DNA of 55,895 nt from Gammaproteobacteria bacterium (GCA_015488885.1 WFMW01000072.1:1-55895); one strand, 5' to 3'. Positions 30,247 through 40,401 are shown, counted from the first letter of the stretch. The notes: generated by a model not told the origin, from the sequence alone. Numbers and translations are program-made.

Positions 30247-31457
30247 GATGTCACCCTATCAGGTACAGGTTTAGTGCTTTCATTTTTCGAGGTAATAAAC
30301 AGGACGATAAAGAAAGCAAAGTACAGGAAGCTGAATAAGCGCGATAACATGGTATTCGTTAATGTTACCGGGTGCATACCCAGATAAGCCAGCGCACCAA
30401 AACTGATAATAAAGATAGTAAGGTTTACTTTATAAATAGCCGAACGATAGCGAATTGATTTAACTTTACAGCGATCAATCCACGGCAGTAAGAACAATAT
30501 AACAATGGATGCACCCATCGTACCTACACCAAGTAATTTATCAGGCACAGCCCTCAATATTGCATAGAAGGGAGTGAAATACCATAAAGGTGAAATCTCT
30601 GCCGGGGTCTTCAATGCATTGGCAGGAATAAAGTTATTATCCTCCAGCAGAAAACCACCACCCGCCGGTATATAGAATATAACGATAGCGAAGAAAAACA
30701 GGAACACGACAACGCCAACAATGTCTTTAACTGTGTAATAAGGGTGGAACGGAATACCATCTAATGGAATGCCGTTTGCATCTTTATTTTTCTTGATTTC
30801 AATACCATCCGGGTTATTGGAACCGACTTCATGCAAGGCAAGAATATGGGCAATTACCAGGAAGATCAGCACCAGAGGCAGTGCAATAACATGAAGCGCG
30901 AAGAAACGATTCAGGGTTGCATCACCGATGACAAAATCACCACGAATCCAGGTCAACAGGTCATTACCAATAACAGGAATGGCACCAAATAAAGAAGTAA
31001 TTACCTGTGCACCCCAATATGACATCTGACCCCATGGCAGCAGATAGCCCATAAAGGCTTCGGCCATTAATGCCAGATAAATAAACATACCAAACAACCA
31101 CAGTAACTCACGTGGCTTCTTGAATGACCCGTATAATAGAGCCCGGAACATATGCAGATAAACCACAACAAAAAATGCACTCGCACCCGTGGTATGAATA
31201 TAACGAATCAACCAGCCATAGGGGACATCACGCATAATAAATTCAACTGAACCAAACGCCAGATGACTATCTGGCTTGTAATGCATGGTCAGAAAAATAC
31301 CTGATATTATTTGTATCACCAGCACCATTAATGCTAATGAGCCAAAAAAGTACCAGAAATTAAAGTTTTTTGGCGCATAATATTGCGCCAGATGTTCGTT
31401 CCACATCTTAGTTAACGGGAAACGATCATCGATCCAGCCTAATAAGCTACTCATCAC
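30243..31457 (-). CDS. petB: Cytochrome b of the bc1 complex
   Basis: 404 residues with eight predicted membrane helices. It binds two b hemes and carries both quinone sites. Helix B (GWLIRYIHTTGASAFFVVVYLHMFRALLYGS) and helix D (FFALHVIALPLVLIFLVIAHILALHEVGSNNP) hold the four heme His residues. The Qo-site region reads SPLWYFTPFYAILRAVPDK, a Trp-Tyr variant of the PEWY motif. It overlaps petA by 4 bp (ATGA). Confidence 0.97.
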   Translation of the reverse strand: MMSSLLGWIDDRFPLTKMWNEHLAQYYAPKNFNFWYFFGSLALMVLVIQIISGIFLTMHYKPDSHLAFGSVEFIMRDVPYGWLIRYIHTTGASAFFVVVYLHMFRALLYGSFKKPRELLWLFGMFIYLALMAEAFMGYLLPWGQMSYWGAQVITSLFGAIPVIGNDLLTWIRGDFVIGDATLNRFFALHVIALPLVLIFLVIAHILALHEVGSNNPDGIEIKKNKDANGIPLDGIPFHPYYTVKDIVGVVVFLFFFAIVIFYIPAGGGFLLEDNNFIPANALKTPAEISPLWYFTPFYAILRAVPDKLLGVGTMGASIVILFLLPWIDRCKVKSIRYRSAIYKVNLTIFIISFGALAYLGMHPVTLTNTMLSRLFSFLYFAFFIVLFITSKNESTKPVPDRVTS

Positions 31458-32065
31458 GCTTTACCTCCAGACTCACCGATAAGAATGACATCATCATTGA
31501 CATAATAATAATCAGGAACCAGCAGATTAAGTGGTGCTGGCACACCCTTAAATACTCGACCAGCCAGATCATAGCGTGAACTATGACAGGGGCAGAAAAA
31601 TCCACCTAACCAGTCAGCGCCAAGATCTTCAGGCCCGATATCCGGGCGATAGGTCGGCACACAACCAAGGTGAGTACAGATGCCAACCAGCACGAGTAAA
31701 TCGGCCTTACGTGAACGATATTCATTTTTCGCATAGGGCGGCTGCTGTGACGCAACATCAGAATTCGGGTCGCGTAAACGATCATCATTCTTAGGCAAAT
31801 CAGCCAGTTGGGTTTTAGTGCGCTTAAGCACCCATACCGGTTTACTCTGCCAACCGACCGTTAATAATCGGCCTGTTTCAAGCTTTTTAAAATTGACTTC
31901 TACAGGTGCGCCGGCGTTTTTAGCACGTTCACTTGGTTCCCAGCTTTCAAGAAACGGAACTGCAACAAACCCGGCACCAACAGCACTGACTACCGACGTA
32001 GCAGCAATCAGAAAGCGGCGGCGACCTGTATCTACCTTGTTACCAGACGTTTTGGCAGTAGACAT
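31454..32065 (-). CDS. petA: Rieske iron-sulfur protein of the bc1 complex
   Basis: 203 residues from the ATG at 32065, which has a GGAG site; a TTG 18 bp upstream is less likely. A twin-arginine-type N-terminus (GRRRFLIAATSVVSAVGAGFVAVPF) anchors the protein. The [2Fe-2S] ligands are in CTHLGC and CPCHSSRYD. It is first in the petABC operon and moves electrons from quinol to cytochrome c1. Confidence 0.97.
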   Translation of the reverse strand: MSTAKTSGNKVDTGRRRFLIAATSVVSAVGAGFVAVPFLESWEPSERAKNAGAPVEVNFKKLETGRLLTVGWQSKPVWVLKRTKTQLADLPKNDDRLRDPNSDVASQQPPYAKNEYRSRKADLLVLVGICTHLGCVPTYRPDIGPEDLGADWLGGFFCPCHSSRYDLAGRVFKGVPAPLNLLVPDYYYVNDDVILIGESGGKA

Positions 32066-32141
32066 TATGGTTATCTCCAACAAAGATAAAAAATAAGATT
32101 AAAATCTGTCAGGATTGCAAATCAGCGATGCCTGGCAGATC

Positions 32142-32173
32142 ATTACCCAGGTAGATAATTACCCAGATAGATA
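32142..32173. repeat. 16-bp tandem duplication between petA and the DegS-like gene
   Basis: ATTACCCAGGTAGATA and ATTACCCAGATAGATA lie head to tail with one G/A difference, 76 bp upstream of petA in a divergent promoter region. Confidence 0.9.
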
Positions 32174-32306
32174 ATCACAGATACCTGTGAAAAACGATTT
32201 TGCACGTTTCAAACACCGCTAAAATAACTTAAAACCATTATTTAAACTATTACTTTCATGGCAAAGTCACTTGCAAAGCGCGCATAGAATAGCGTAAATT
32301 AGCAAA

Positions 32307-32335
32307 TTAACCAAATTTAATATAACATTTATAAT
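32307..32335 (+). promoter_or_regulatory. Sigma70-type promoter of the DegS-like gene
   Basis: TTAACC (32307-32312), 17-nt spacer and a consensus TATAAT (32330-32335) lie 25 bp before the ATG at 32361. This would give a short leader of about 19 nt. Confidence 0.5.
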
Positions 32336-32360
32336 AAAAACAATAAGATAAAAAATACCA

Positions 32361-33512
32361 ATGAAGCAAAAAAACAACTATTTTAGCTATTTTCTGGGCT
32401 GGTTATCGGTCGGCCTTATTCTTGGCCTGCTATTTTTAATCTGGCAGGGAGACGTAAAAATACCATTACTCTCGAATTCCGGCTCTTTGATCGGCAATCA
32501 GAGCAACGAAATACGAACCCTTAGTTTTTCATCAGCCATTAAACAGGCGGCACCTGCCGTCGTTACCATAAAATCTCTGACCGAAGTAAAAAAAACCAGA
32601 CCCAGTGATTTAACCCCCCAACAATTACTCCAGCGTTTCCTTGCAAAGGGTTCGCCCCATGCACCTGAACACAAGTATAAAATCACCACCGCTTCAGGTG
32701 TCATTATTAGCACCAGGGGTTATGTACTGACCAATTTCCATGCCATTGCCCACCGCGATAAAATTCAGGTACTACTGAATGATGGGCGTACAAGCACGGC
32801 CAGACTTATTGGTTCAGACCCCGACACCGACCTTGCTGTATTAAAAATCAATCTAAAAAAACTGCCCACCATTACCATTGGGGACAGTGAAAAAGCCAAA
32901 GTTGGTGATATCGTACTGGCCATTGGCGACCCTTTTGCCATTGGTCAGACTGTCACTCAGGGTATTATCAGTGCAACCGGTCGAACTCGCGTGAGCACGA
33001 ATGCCTACGAAAATTTTCTGCAAACAGATGCAGCGATTAACCCGGGCAATTCAGGTGGTGCTTTAATTAATACGTCAGGTGAAATAATCGGCATCAACTC
33101 AAATATTTACACCAATACGGGTAATTATCAGGGAATCAGTTTTGCAATTCCTATCCACATGGCTCAGCAGGTATTTAATCAAATTATCAAACATGGTTAT
33201 GTTATACGCGGCTGGCTGGGTGTAGAGGGCCAGGAAATCCCCCCTCACCTGTTCCATTCCTTTGATATCAGCACATTACACGGCATTTTAATTACTGAAG
33301 TTGATCCAGACGGCCCAGGTGATAAGGCAGGCTTAAAACCAGGCGATATTATTACTAAAATTAATCAAAAAAAAATCTATAAAACTCGAGATATCATGAA
33401 GCAGGTTGCCGCAGGTAAACCCGGAGACATATTCAGGATTGAAGGTATACGCAAGCGCCAGAGTTTTATGACCAAAGCCACACTGGGCCAGCGCCCGTTA
33501 ATGAGTCAGTAA
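32361..33512 (+). CDS. degS: DegS-like membrane-anchored serine protease with one PDZ domain
   Basis: 383 residues. One N-terminal membrane helix (about 11-28), a trypsin-like domain with His127 (TNFHAIAH), Asp157 (DPDTDLAVL) and Ser231 (NPGNSGGALI), and one PDZ domain (about 275-370, GILITEVDPDGPGDKAGLKPGDII). A single PDZ and a membrane anchor are the DegS plan; DegS cuts the anti-sigma factor RseA to release sigmaE. The His loop reads NFHAI where most relatives have NNHVI. A hisC gene lies convergent beyond a heptamer repeat. Confidence 0.9.
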   Translation: MKQKNNYFSYFLGWLSVGLILGLLFLIWQGDVKIPLLSNSGSLIGNQSNEIRTLSFSSAIKQAAPAVVTIKSLTEVKKTRPSDLTPQQLLQRFLAKGSPHAPEHKYKITTASGVIISTRGYVLTNFHAIAHRDKIQVLLNDGRTSTARLIGSDPDTDLAVLKINLKKLPTITIGDSEKAKVGDIVLAIGDPFAIGQTVTQGIISATGRTRVSTNAYENFLQTDAAINPGNSGGALINTSGEIIGINSNIYTNTGNYQGISFAIPIHMAQQVFNQIIKHGYVIRGWLGVEGQEIPPHLFHSFDISTLHGILITEVDPDGPGDKAGLKPGDIITKINQKKIYKTRDIMKQVAAGKPGDIFRIEGIRKRQSFMTKATLGQRPLMSQ

Positions 33513-33520
33513 CCAACAGA

Positions 33521-33562
33521 GTTGGCAGTTGGCAGTTGGCAGTTGGCAGTTGGCAGTTGGCA
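33521..33562. repeat. Heptanucleotide tandem repeat (GTTGGCA) x6
   Basis: Six perfect head-to-tail copies of GTTGGCA start 9 bp after the degS-like stop. It is a classic slippage-prone simple repeat, but it lies in the 3' gap between converging genes, so phase variation of a protein is not expected. Confidence 0.97.
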
Positions 33563-33667
33563 GAAAATTTTAAAAAACCGGTATTGCTGATCAAGCTTTA
33601 TCTTTTATGTTTTTTAACTGTCGGCTACAAATTAAAAACGGCAAACTATTTTTTACAAACTATCTTT

Positions 33668-34741
33668 TTATATAGCTGTTTTCAGCGCCTGTAAGAAAGC
33701 GGTATTTTCATCTTCGCTACCAATCGTCACTCGCAAACAGTTTTTCAAAGAACCTGATTCTGCCTGCATATGTTTAATTAATACCCCGGCTTTTTTTATG
33801 CTATCAAATATTTTTACTGCTGGTTTATTGCAGACTCGAAACAGAATAAAATTGGCCTGACTGGGAAACACGTCCAGGCCGTCCATGGCTTGCATAGCCA
33901 TATAAACTCGCGCTCTTTGCTTACGGATTTTTTCCGCCTGTTGATCCAGCACCTGGCTGTTTTCCAGCACAAGTAAAGCCGCCGTCTGCGTTAAGACATT
34001 AATGTTATAGGGTAAGCGAATTTTATTTATCTCATTAATAATCGCTGGCGCACCACATAACAAACCCAGACGCAAGCCTGCCAGGCCCATTTTTGAAACG
34101 GTACGCATAACCAGTAAATTATCAAACTCTATCAGCCGATTCATAAAACTGGCCTGGGCAAACGGGTAATAAGCCTCATCAAGCACCACAAAACCGGGGG
34201 CCAGGCGAATAATTTCCTCAATAACTGATTCATCAAACAGATTTGCACTAGGGTTGTTCGGGTAGGCAATAAAAATAATGGCCGGTTGATGCTGCTGAAT
34301 TTGCTGACAGACACCAGCCCTGTCGAGAGTAAAATCGACCGTTAATGGCACCCCGATATAATTCAGGCCGACAAACTCGGCAATCATCCGGTACATCACA
34401 AAACCAGGTTCGAAAGACATTAAACAGGCGCCAGGATTTGCCACTGCCATAGCAAGCATCTGTATCAGCTCATCCGAACCATTACCCAGCATCACAGCCT
34501 TATCTACTGGAATGCCCATTTGTTGCCTTAATACTGCTATCAGTGCTGCTGCGGATGGATCAGGATAGCGGTTTAATGATGCCTGCGACAATCGTTTCAC
34601 CAGTGACTGTTGCAATGCTTCTGGCAAGGCGTATGGATTTTCCATTGCATCCAGTTTAATCATGCCTTCAGCATTGGCCACATGATAGGCCGCAAGTTTT
34701 TTAATTTCTGGACGTATCCAGCGTAGTAATTCGTCTGACAC
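33668..34741 (-). CDS. hisC: Histidinol-phosphate aminotransferase
   Basis: 357 residues from a GTG at 34741, preceded by GAGAAG; a TTG at 34753 lacks a ribosome site. PLP fold-type I enzyme of histidine synthesis. Visible: MIKLDAMENPYALP at the substrate loop, LGNGSDELIQ, IIFIAYPNNPSANLF, VVLDEAYYPFA, and the PLP lysine in RTVSKMGLAGLRLG (Lys217). No other his genes are in the window. Distinguishing it from related aromatic aminotransferases rests on the LDANENP-like loop. Confidence 0.93.
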   Translation of the reverse strand: MSDELLRWIRPEIKKLAAYHVANAEGMIKLDAMENPYALPEALQQSLVKRLSQASLNRYPDPSAAALIAVLRQQMGIPVDKAVMLGNGSDELIQMLAMAVANPGACLMSFEPGFVMYRMIAEFVGLNYIGVPLTVDFTLDRAGVCQQIQQHQPAIIFIAYPNNPSANLFDESVIEEIIRLAPGFVVLDEAYYPFAQASFMNRLIEFDNLLVMRTVSKMGLAGLRLGLLCGAPAIINEINKIRLPYNINVLTQTAALLVLENSQVLDQQAEKIRKQRARVYMAMQAMDGLDVFPSQANFILFRVCNKPAVKIFDSIKKAGVLIKHMQAESGSLKNCLRVTIGSEDENTAFLQALKTAI

Positions 34742-34839
34742 CGTTCTTCTCAAATAAATAAACGGCTAATTATACGTGGTTGCACCAACACTGTGGTACT
34801 TCCATCCAGCACAAATCAGAAAAAAATGGCATAAAGCAA

Positions 34840-34867
34840 CTTGAAATCCGCTTAATCAACCCTAAAT
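34840..34867 (+). promoter_or_regulatory. Sigma32-type heat-shock promoter of hsp20
   Basis: CTTGAAA (34840-34846), 13-nt spacer and CCCTAAAT (34860-34867) match the heat-shock pattern CTTGAAA-N11/16-CCCCATNT well. Transcription would start about 33 nt before the hsp20 ATG. Confidence 0.7.
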
Positions 34868-34906
34868 TATTTTACAACAATGAATCTATTTGAGGAGGAC
34901 TTAACC

Positions 34907-35347
34907 ATGAGTTTAATTCGATACAACAATCCCTGGAACCTGTTTAATCAACTGCAACGTGAGCTGGTTAACCCGGAACTTGGTAAATTAAATGATGATG
35001 ATGCCAGTGTTGCCACGGCCAACTGGGCACCTTCCGTTGACATCAGTGAAAATGATAAAGCATTCACACTGGTTGCCGATATCCCTGGTGTTAACCCTGA
35101 TGATATTGATATCTCTATGGAAAAAGGCGTGTTAACCATTAAAGGCGAACGTAACACTGAAAATATTGAAGAAAAAGAGAACTACCGTCGTGTTGAACGG
35201 CAAAGCGGTTCTTTTTACCGTCGCTTTACCCTGCCAGATAGTGCTGATGCAGAAAAAATTGCAGCAAAATCTGAACATGGTGTTTTGACTATTACAATTC
35301 CCAAACAGGAGGTTGCTGTATCTCGTCGCATAGAGATTCAGCATTAA
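34907..35347 (+). CDS. Small heat-shock protein, Hsp20/alpha-crystallin family
   Basis: 146 residues from the ATG at 34907, which has a strong GGAGG site; the ATG at 34880 would add nine unrelated residues. An ATP-independent holdase. The alpha-crystallin domain (about 40-135) contains WAPSVDISENDKAFTLVADIPGV, GVLTIKGER and the FYRRFTLPDSAD block. The C-terminal anchor motif for oligomers is present only loosely (VAVSRRIEI). A sigma32-type promoter lies upstream and a terminator downstream, so it is a single-gene unit. Confidence 0.95.
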   Translation: MSLIRYNNPWNLFNQLQRELVNPELGKLNDDDASVATANWAPSVDISENDKAFTLVADIPGVNPDDIDISMEKGVLTIKGERNTENIEEKENYRRVERQSGSFYRRFTLPDSADAEKIAAKSEHGVLTITIPKQEVAVSRRIEIQH

Positions 35348-35371
35348 GCTTACTAACATTTTTCCACATCA

Positions 35372-35411
35372 AACCCCGGTATATTTGTTATACAATGTAC
35401 CGGGGTTTTTT
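35372..35411 (+). terminator. Rho-independent terminator of hsp20
   Basis: AACCCCGGTA (35372-35381) pairs with TACCGGGGTT (35398-35407) around a 16-nt loop, and a T run follows. It lies 24 bp after the hsp20 stop. Confidence 0.9.
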
Positions 35412-35456
35412 ATTTCTACCACATCCATCGTTACCCCCTGAACCAGCAGGAACACA

Positions 35457-36287
35457 ATGAGCATAAAAAAAACCATTCTTATTACCGGCTGTTCTTCTGG
35501 TATAGGGTATTGTGTTGCCAAAGCTTTGTATAAGCGAGGCTACCGTGTTTTCGCAACCGCGCGCAGACAGGAGAGTGTTGACGCCTTACTGGCCGAAGGC
35601 ATGGAAAGCCTGTTGCTGGATTTGACTGACTCCGCATCCATCAACGTAGCATTTAATGAAATCATGACACGAACGGGGGGACAGCTGTTTGCTTTATTTA
35701 ATAATGGCGCCTACGCGATTCCCGGTGCCGTAGAAGATTTAACCCGGCAAGCGCTGCGCACCCAGTTTGAAACGAATGTGTTCGGCTGGCATGAATTAAC
35801 CACCCTGGTCATTCCAGTCATGCGACAACAGGGTTATGGTCGTATTATCCAGAACAGTTCGGTACTGGGTTTTGTGGCCATGCCATTTCGGGGTGCTTAT
35901 AACGCCTCAAAATTTGCCATTGAAGGTTTAAGCGATACCCTGCGGCTAGAACTTGAAAATTCCGGCGTTTCTATCAGCCTGATTGAACCCGGCCCGATTC
36001 TAAGCCGGTTTCGGCAAAATGCGTTACAGGCACTGAAAACACACATTGATATTGAACACAGTATTCACCAGGAAAAATATCAGGCCGTGCTGACCAGGTT
36101 AAAGAAACAGGGTGCTGTTATGCCTTTTACACTACCGCCTGAAGCCGTATTAAAACGGGTTATTCACGCGCTGGAGTCCAGCCATCCCAAACCACGTTAT
36201 GCGGTAACCTTTCCTACTTACCTGTTTGCCTTTTTAAAACGCATCCTGACCACCCGAAAACTGGATTATCTGTTAGGACGCATCTAA
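35457..36287 (+). CDS. Short-chain dehydrogenase/reductase (SDR)
   Basis: 276 residues, classical SDR. The cofactor motif TGCSSGIG (11-18), the structural NNGAYA, the catalytic Ser (NSSVLGF) and YNASK are all present. ARRQESV after the second strand suggests NADP preference because of the Arg pair. The long C-terminal part, with helices around VLKRVIHALESSHPKPRYAVTFPTYLFAFLKRIL, resembles E. coli YbbO-type enzymes. The substrate is unknown. It stands alone between hsp20 and the peroxidase. Confidence 0.9.
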   Translation: MSIKKTILITGCSSGIGYCVAKALYKRGYRVFATARRQESVDALLAEGMESLLLDLTDSASINVAFNEIMTRTGGQLFALFNNGAYAIPGAVEDLTRQALRTQFETNVFGWHELTTLVIPVMRQQGYGRIIQNSSVLGFVAMPFRGAYNASKFAIEGLSDTLRLELENSGVSISLIEPGPILSRFRQNALQALKTHIDIEHSIHQEKYQAVLTRLKKQGAVMPFTLPPEAVLKRVIHALESSHPKPRYAVTFPTYLFAFLKRILTTRKLDYLLGRI

Positions 36288-36446
36288 ACAAAAACCGGCT
36301 TTACACCTATACCCCCTTGTTGTCGTGAACCCCATTATTGTAAAATGCATACAGGGATACCTCAATCAAGTCTAATCTAACGCCTGAACATGTATTTTTA
36401 GATACATTCTATATATGTTTCCTAATTTTTCTAGCGAGCAATAACA

Positions 36447-37481
36447 ATGACCATATCCAGCAAACAAATTACCATGGCAGTTACCCTGCTTATGTCCAGT
36501 ATCACAGCACATGCCATGCAGGCTCTGCCTGGCACACCACCTGTTCCAGCAGACAATCCGCTGTCAGCAGCCAAAATTGAACTCGGCAAACAGCTGTTTT
36601 TTGATCCACGGCTATCAGTAAACGGTACAATTTCCTGTAACTCCTGTCACAATGTTATGGCTGGTGGCACGGATAACCGCAATGTTTCCATTGGCGCAAA
36701 AGGACATAAGGGCAGCCGCTCGGCACCAACCGTCTGGAATGCCGCTTTTCTCTCCGCTCAATTCTGGGATGGCCGTGCAGCCACGCTTGAAGATCAGGCA
36801 AAAGGCCCGATTCTTGCCAACGTTGAAATGGGCATGCCAGATAAAAAAACAGTGGTGAATCGTATCAAAACCATCCCCGGTTATGTACAAAGTTTCAAAG
36901 CGGTATTTGGTGGCAAAAAACCAGTAACCTTTGACAACATCATCAAAGCCATTGCCACCTACGAAAGAACCCTGATCACTATCAACAGCCCTTTTGACCG
37001 TTATATGCGTGGCGACACCTCAGCCATGTCTGACGCTGCTATTCAGGGCATGAAAAAAGTGCAGGCTACTGGATGCACTGGTTGCCACAGTGGCGTTAAT
37101 TTTGCCGGCCCAGAACTTCCAGTCGGCACTGGATTTTATCAAAAATTCCCAGTATATCCCGGTAGTAAATATGACAGGAAATACAAACTTACCGCTGACA
37201 AAGGACGTTATAAAGTAACAAAAAACAAAGCAGATATGAATATGTGGCGAGTACCAACCTGGCGTAATATATCCTTGACTGCCCCCTATTTTCACAACGG
37301 CTCAGTGAAAGATCTGGGTGAAGCTGTTCGAGTCATGGCCAGAACCCAATTGAACAAAACCCTGAGTAAGCAGGATGTCGATGATATTGTTGCTTTCCTC
37401 AACAGCCTGACCGGAGAGTTCCCGGCACAGACATTGCCACGACTGCCTGACTATAAAAACGGGACACTGGTTCTTCCATAA
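36447..37481 (+). CDS. Di-heme cytochrome c peroxidase
   Basis: 344 residues. A signal peptide (about 1-24, ITAHA-MQ) exports the protein to the periplasm. Two c-type hemes: CNSCH (Cys64, Cys67, His68) and CTGCH (Cys210, Cys213, His214). The pattern LGKQLFFDPRLSVNGTISCNSCH, GHKGSRSAPTVWNAAF and FWDGRAATLEDQAKGPI is that of CcpA/MauG-type peroxidases, which reduce H2O2 with electrons from cytochrome c. It probably draws on the bc1 chain coded nearby. Heme attachment needs reduced cysteines, which links it loosely to dsbD and the TlpA protein. Confidence 0.96.
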   Translation: MTISSKQITMAVTLLMSSITAHAMQALPGTPPVPADNPLSAAKIELGKQLFFDPRLSVNGTISCNSCHNVMAGGTDNRNVSIGAKGHKGSRSAPTVWNAAFLSAQFWDGRAATLEDQAKGPILANVEMGMPDKKTVVNRIKTIPGYVQSFKAVFGGKKPVTFDNIIKAIATYERTLITINSPFDRYMRGDTSAMSDAAIQGMKKVQATGCTGCHSGVNFAGPELPVGTGFYQKFPVYPGSKYDRKYKLTADKGRYKVTKNKADMNMWRVPTWRNISLTAPYFHNGSVKDLGEAVRVMARTQLNKTLSKQDVDDIVAFLNSLTGEFPAQTLPRLPDYKNGTLVLP

Positions 37482-37491
37482 TACTGCGCAA

Positions 37492-37542
37492 CAAACCCTG
37501 GCAGGTTATCCAACCTTCATTGGTTAAACCAGCCAGGGTTTG
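37492..37542. terminator. Long stem-loop between the peroxidase gene and clpB
   Basis: Arms 37492-37507 and 37527-37542 are complementary over 16 bp with one mismatch (CAAACCCTGGC... and ...GCCAGGGTTTG), and the loop holds a small AACC/GGTT stem. It lies between converging genes and probably terminates both, although no long T run follows on either side. Confidence 0.65.
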
Positions 37543-37572
37543 CACTGTACCCCAACACCGTAATGTATCGCT

Positions 37573-40203
37573 TCAATATACCACTTCCTGTAAAACTTCC
37601 TGTTTGGAGAAAGCCAGTTCGCCATCCTGCGCATCGACCACAATGGTATCACCGGCAAGATACTCGCCCCGTAATAACATTTGTGCCAGCGGATTTTCCA
37701 GATACTGCTGAATCGCCCGCTTCAACGGTCTGGCACCATATACCGGATCAAAACCCAGTTGCCCGATGGTATCATAAGCAGCATCGGTTAATTGCAGACT
37801 GATCTCTTTCTCATGCAACCGTTTATCCAGCTGGTTAATCTGGAGACGGGCAATTTCACGAATCTGCTCACGACCCAGTGGATGAAATACCACGGTCTCA
37901 TCAACACGGTTAATAAATTCAGGACGGAAATGCTGCGACACCACATCCATAACAACTTTTTTCATCTCGGTATATTTTCCGGCACTGGCCAGTTCCTGAA
38001 TCTGCTGCGACCCCAGATTGGAGGTCATAATAATCACCGTATTTCTGAAATCGACGGTTCTGCCCTGGCTATCGGTAAGACGGCCATCGTCCAGCACCTG
38101 CAACAGAATATTGAATACATCGGGATGCGCTTTTTCAATTTCATCCAGCAATACCACCGAATAGGGTTTGCGCCGGATGGCTTCGGTCAACATACCGCCT
38201 TCTTCATAACCGACATAGCCCGGTGGCGCACCGATTAAACGGGACACCGCATGTTTTTCCATGTATTCCGACATATCAATGCGCACCATGGCATCTTCCG
38301 TATCAAACATGAATTTTGCCAGTGCTTTGGTAAGTTCGGTTTTACCGACCCCGGTGGGACCAAAAAACATAAAGGAGCCACTGGGCTTGCTCGGGTCAGA
38401 CAAGCCTGCTCGGGCACGACGAATGGCATTAGCCACCGCTGTCACGGCCTCTTTCTGTCCGATAACCTGTGCGCCAATTTCTTCTTCCATGCGCAACAGT
38501 TTCTGCTGTTCACCTTCGAGCATTTTACTCACAGGAATACCTGTCCAGCGCGAAACGATTTCTGCAATTTCATCACTATCGACTTTATTGCGTAATAAAT
38601 GTGTGGTGGCTGCATGCTCTTCATCGTTACCTGTCGATTCGTCGGTCACCGCTGCTGCTCTGGAAATTTTTGCTTCCAGTTCAGGAATTTTGCCATACTG
38701 TAATTCAGACATCCGTGCCAGATCCCCGGCACGACGTGCGGTTTCCAGTTCCAGACGGGCAGACTCCAGCTCCTCTTTAAGCTGTTTGGAACCCATAACC
38801 AGTGATTTTTCTGCCGTCCACTGCTCTTCATAATCACGGTATTCTTTTTCCAGTTTTGAGAGTTCTTCTTCGAGTATTTCCAGGCGCTTCAGAGTAGCTT
38901 TATCGGTATCTTTTTTTAATGCTTCACGTTCAATCTTCAATTGAATAATACGTCGATCCAGCCGATCCATAACTTCGGGTTTGGAATCCAGCTCCATACG
39001 AATCCGGCTGGCCGCTTCATCGACCAGGTCAATGGCTTTATCCGGTAACTGACGACCACTGATATAACGGTGTGACAGGGTTGCTGCGGCAACAATTGCC
39101 GGGTCGGTGATTTCCACCCCATGATGAATTTCATAACGTTCTTTCAGACCGCGCAAAATAGCCACGGTATCTTCGACACTGGGTTCATCCACCATGACTT
39201 TCTGGAAACGACGTTCCAGTGCGGCATCTTTTTCAATATACTTGCGATATTCATCCAGCGTGGTGGCCCCCACACAATGTAACTCACCACGCGCCAGTGC
39301 CGGTTTCAGCATATTGCCTGCATCCATCGCGCCTTCACCACCCCCGGCACCGACCATGGTATGTAATTCATCAATGAACAGAATGACCTGGCCTTCCTGT
39401 TTGGCCAGATCATTCAGCAGGGCTTTTAAACGTTCTTCAAATTCACCACGGAATTTTGCCCCGGCAATTAACATACCCATATCCAGTGACAATATACGTT
39501 TGTTTTTCAGCCCTTCAGGGACTTCGCCATTAAGTATACGCTGTGCCAGACCTTCAATAATGGCGGTTTTACCCACCCCTGGTTCGCCAATTAAAACCGG
39601 GTTGTTTTTTGTCCGCCGCTGCAATACCTGTATGGTGCGACGAATTTCTTCATCACGACCAATGACTGGATCCAGCTTGCCCTGCTGGGCACGTTCGGTT
39701 AAATCAATGGTATATTTTTCCAGTGCCTGACGATTGTCTTCGGCATTCGGATCATCAACGCTCTGGCCGCCACGTACCTGCTCAATCGCCTGTTCCAGGC
39801 GTTTTGTATCACCACCAAGCTGGCGCAACATATTGCCCACGGTAGTCTGGCTGTCAAGCAAAGCCAGCAGAAATAATTCGCTGGAAATATATTTATCTTT
39901 ACGTTTTTGCGCCAGTTTATCGGTCTGGTTTAACAGCCGACCCAGCTCATTGGATATCTGTACATCACCCTGATGGCCCTGCACCTGTGGCATGGATGCC
40001 AGCAACTGATTAAGCTGATTTTTCAACGCATCCGCCTGTACCCCGGTAGCAGTGAGCAAATGCATGGCGGTACTACTGTCCTGTTCCAGTAAAGCGGCAA
40101 GTAAATGCACCGGTTCAATGAACTGGTGGTCTTTACCCACGGCCAGCGATTGTGCATCAGCCAGTGCTGACTGAAAGCGGCTGGTAAATTTATCTGTTCT
40201 CAT
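37573..40203 (-). CDS. clpB: ATP-dependent disaggregase ClpB
   Basis: 876 residues. Works with DnaK to dissolve protein aggregates. Order: Clp N-domain (1-145), first AAA+ with GEPGVGKT (206-213), coiled-coil middle domain (about 405-525), second AAA+ with GPTGVGKTE and the pore loop [13 protein letters not shown]. All Walker and arginine-finger regions look intact. It is about 19 residues longer than the E. coli protein, mostly in an Ala/Asp/Glu stretch after the middle domain. A sigma32-type promoter lies 32 bp upstream of the ATG. Confidence 0.98.
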   Translation of the reverse strand: MRTDKFTSRFQSALADAQSLAVGKDHQFIEPVHLLAALLEQDSSTAMHLLTATGVQADALKNQLNQLLASMPQVQGHQGDVQISNELGRLLNQTDKLAQKRKDKYISSELFLLALLDSQTTVGNMLRQLGGDTKRLEQAIEQVRGGQSVDDPNAEDNRQALEKYTIDLTERAQQGKLDPVIGRDEEIRRTIQVLQRRTKNNPVLIGEPGVGKTAIIEGLAQRILNGEVPEGLKNKRILSLDMGMLIAGAKFRGEFEERLKALLNDLAKQEGQVILFIDELHTMVGAGGGEGAMDAGNMLKPALARGELHCVGATTLDEYRKYIEKDAALERRFQKVMVDEPSVEDTVAILRGLKERYEIHHGVEITDPAIVAAATLSHRYISGRQLPDKAIDLVDEAASRIRMELDSKPEVMDRLDRRIIQLKIEREALKKDTDKATLKRLEILEEELSKLEKEYRDYEEQWTAEKSLVMGSKQLKEELESARLELETARRAGDLARMSELQYGKIPELEAKISRAAAVTDESTGNDEEHAATTHLLRNKVDSDEIAEIVSRWTGIPVSKMLEGEQQKLLRMEEEIGAQVIGQKEAVTAVANAIRRARAGLSDPSKPSGSFMFFGPTGVGKTELTKALAKFMFDTEDAMVRIDMSEYMEKHAVSRLIGAPPGYVGYEEGGMLTEAIRRKPYSVVLLDEIEKAHPDVFNILLQVLDDGRLTDSQGRTVDFRNTVIIMTSNLGSQQIQELASAGKYTEMKKVVMDVVSQHFRPEFINRVDETVVFHPLGREQIREIARLQINQLDKRLHEKEISLQLTDAAYDTIGQLGFDPVYGARPLKRAIQQYLENPLAQMLLRGEYLAGDTIVVDAQDGELAFSKQEVLQEVVY

Positions 40204-40234
40204 AATATAGGCTCCAAAATGGCATTTACTGTAT

Positions 40235-40262
40235 ATATGCGGCTATTTATATTAATCTCAAT
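40235..40262 (-). promoter_or_regulatory. Sigma32-type heat-shock promoter of clpB
   Basis: On the minus strand ATTGAGA (40262-40256), a 13-nt spacer and CCGCATAT (40242-40235) fit the heat-shock pattern, with seven of eight positions matching in the -10 box. The spacer is the same length as in the hsp20 promoter. Confidence 0.65.
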
Positions 40263-40372
40263 AGAGCGGTATAAATACATTTAAACCTGTTGACATCTTT
40301 GCATGGTGCAGCCATTTTACCCATAAAATCCTGTGAGCCTCTGAATAAATCTCACATCAGACTTTGACAGAA

Positions 40373-40400
40373 ATAAAAAAGGCCACCCTGAGGCAGCCTT
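40373..40400 (-). terminator. Terminator after the rhodanese gene
   Basis: On the minus strand AAGGCTGCC pairs with GGTGGCCTT around a TCAG loop (the TG pairs opposite as a small bulge), and TTTTTT follows. It separates the rhodanese operon from clpB. Confidence 0.75.
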
Positions 40401-40401
40401 A

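Noticed and set aside
33521-33562. CRISPR array
   Set aside because: The units are 7 bp with no spacers and there are no cas genes; it is a simple tandem repeat.
38261-38833. 190-codon plus-strand frame inside clpB
   Set aside because: It is antisense to a complete, highly conserved ClpB and has a Ser-rich composition typical of a shadow frame.
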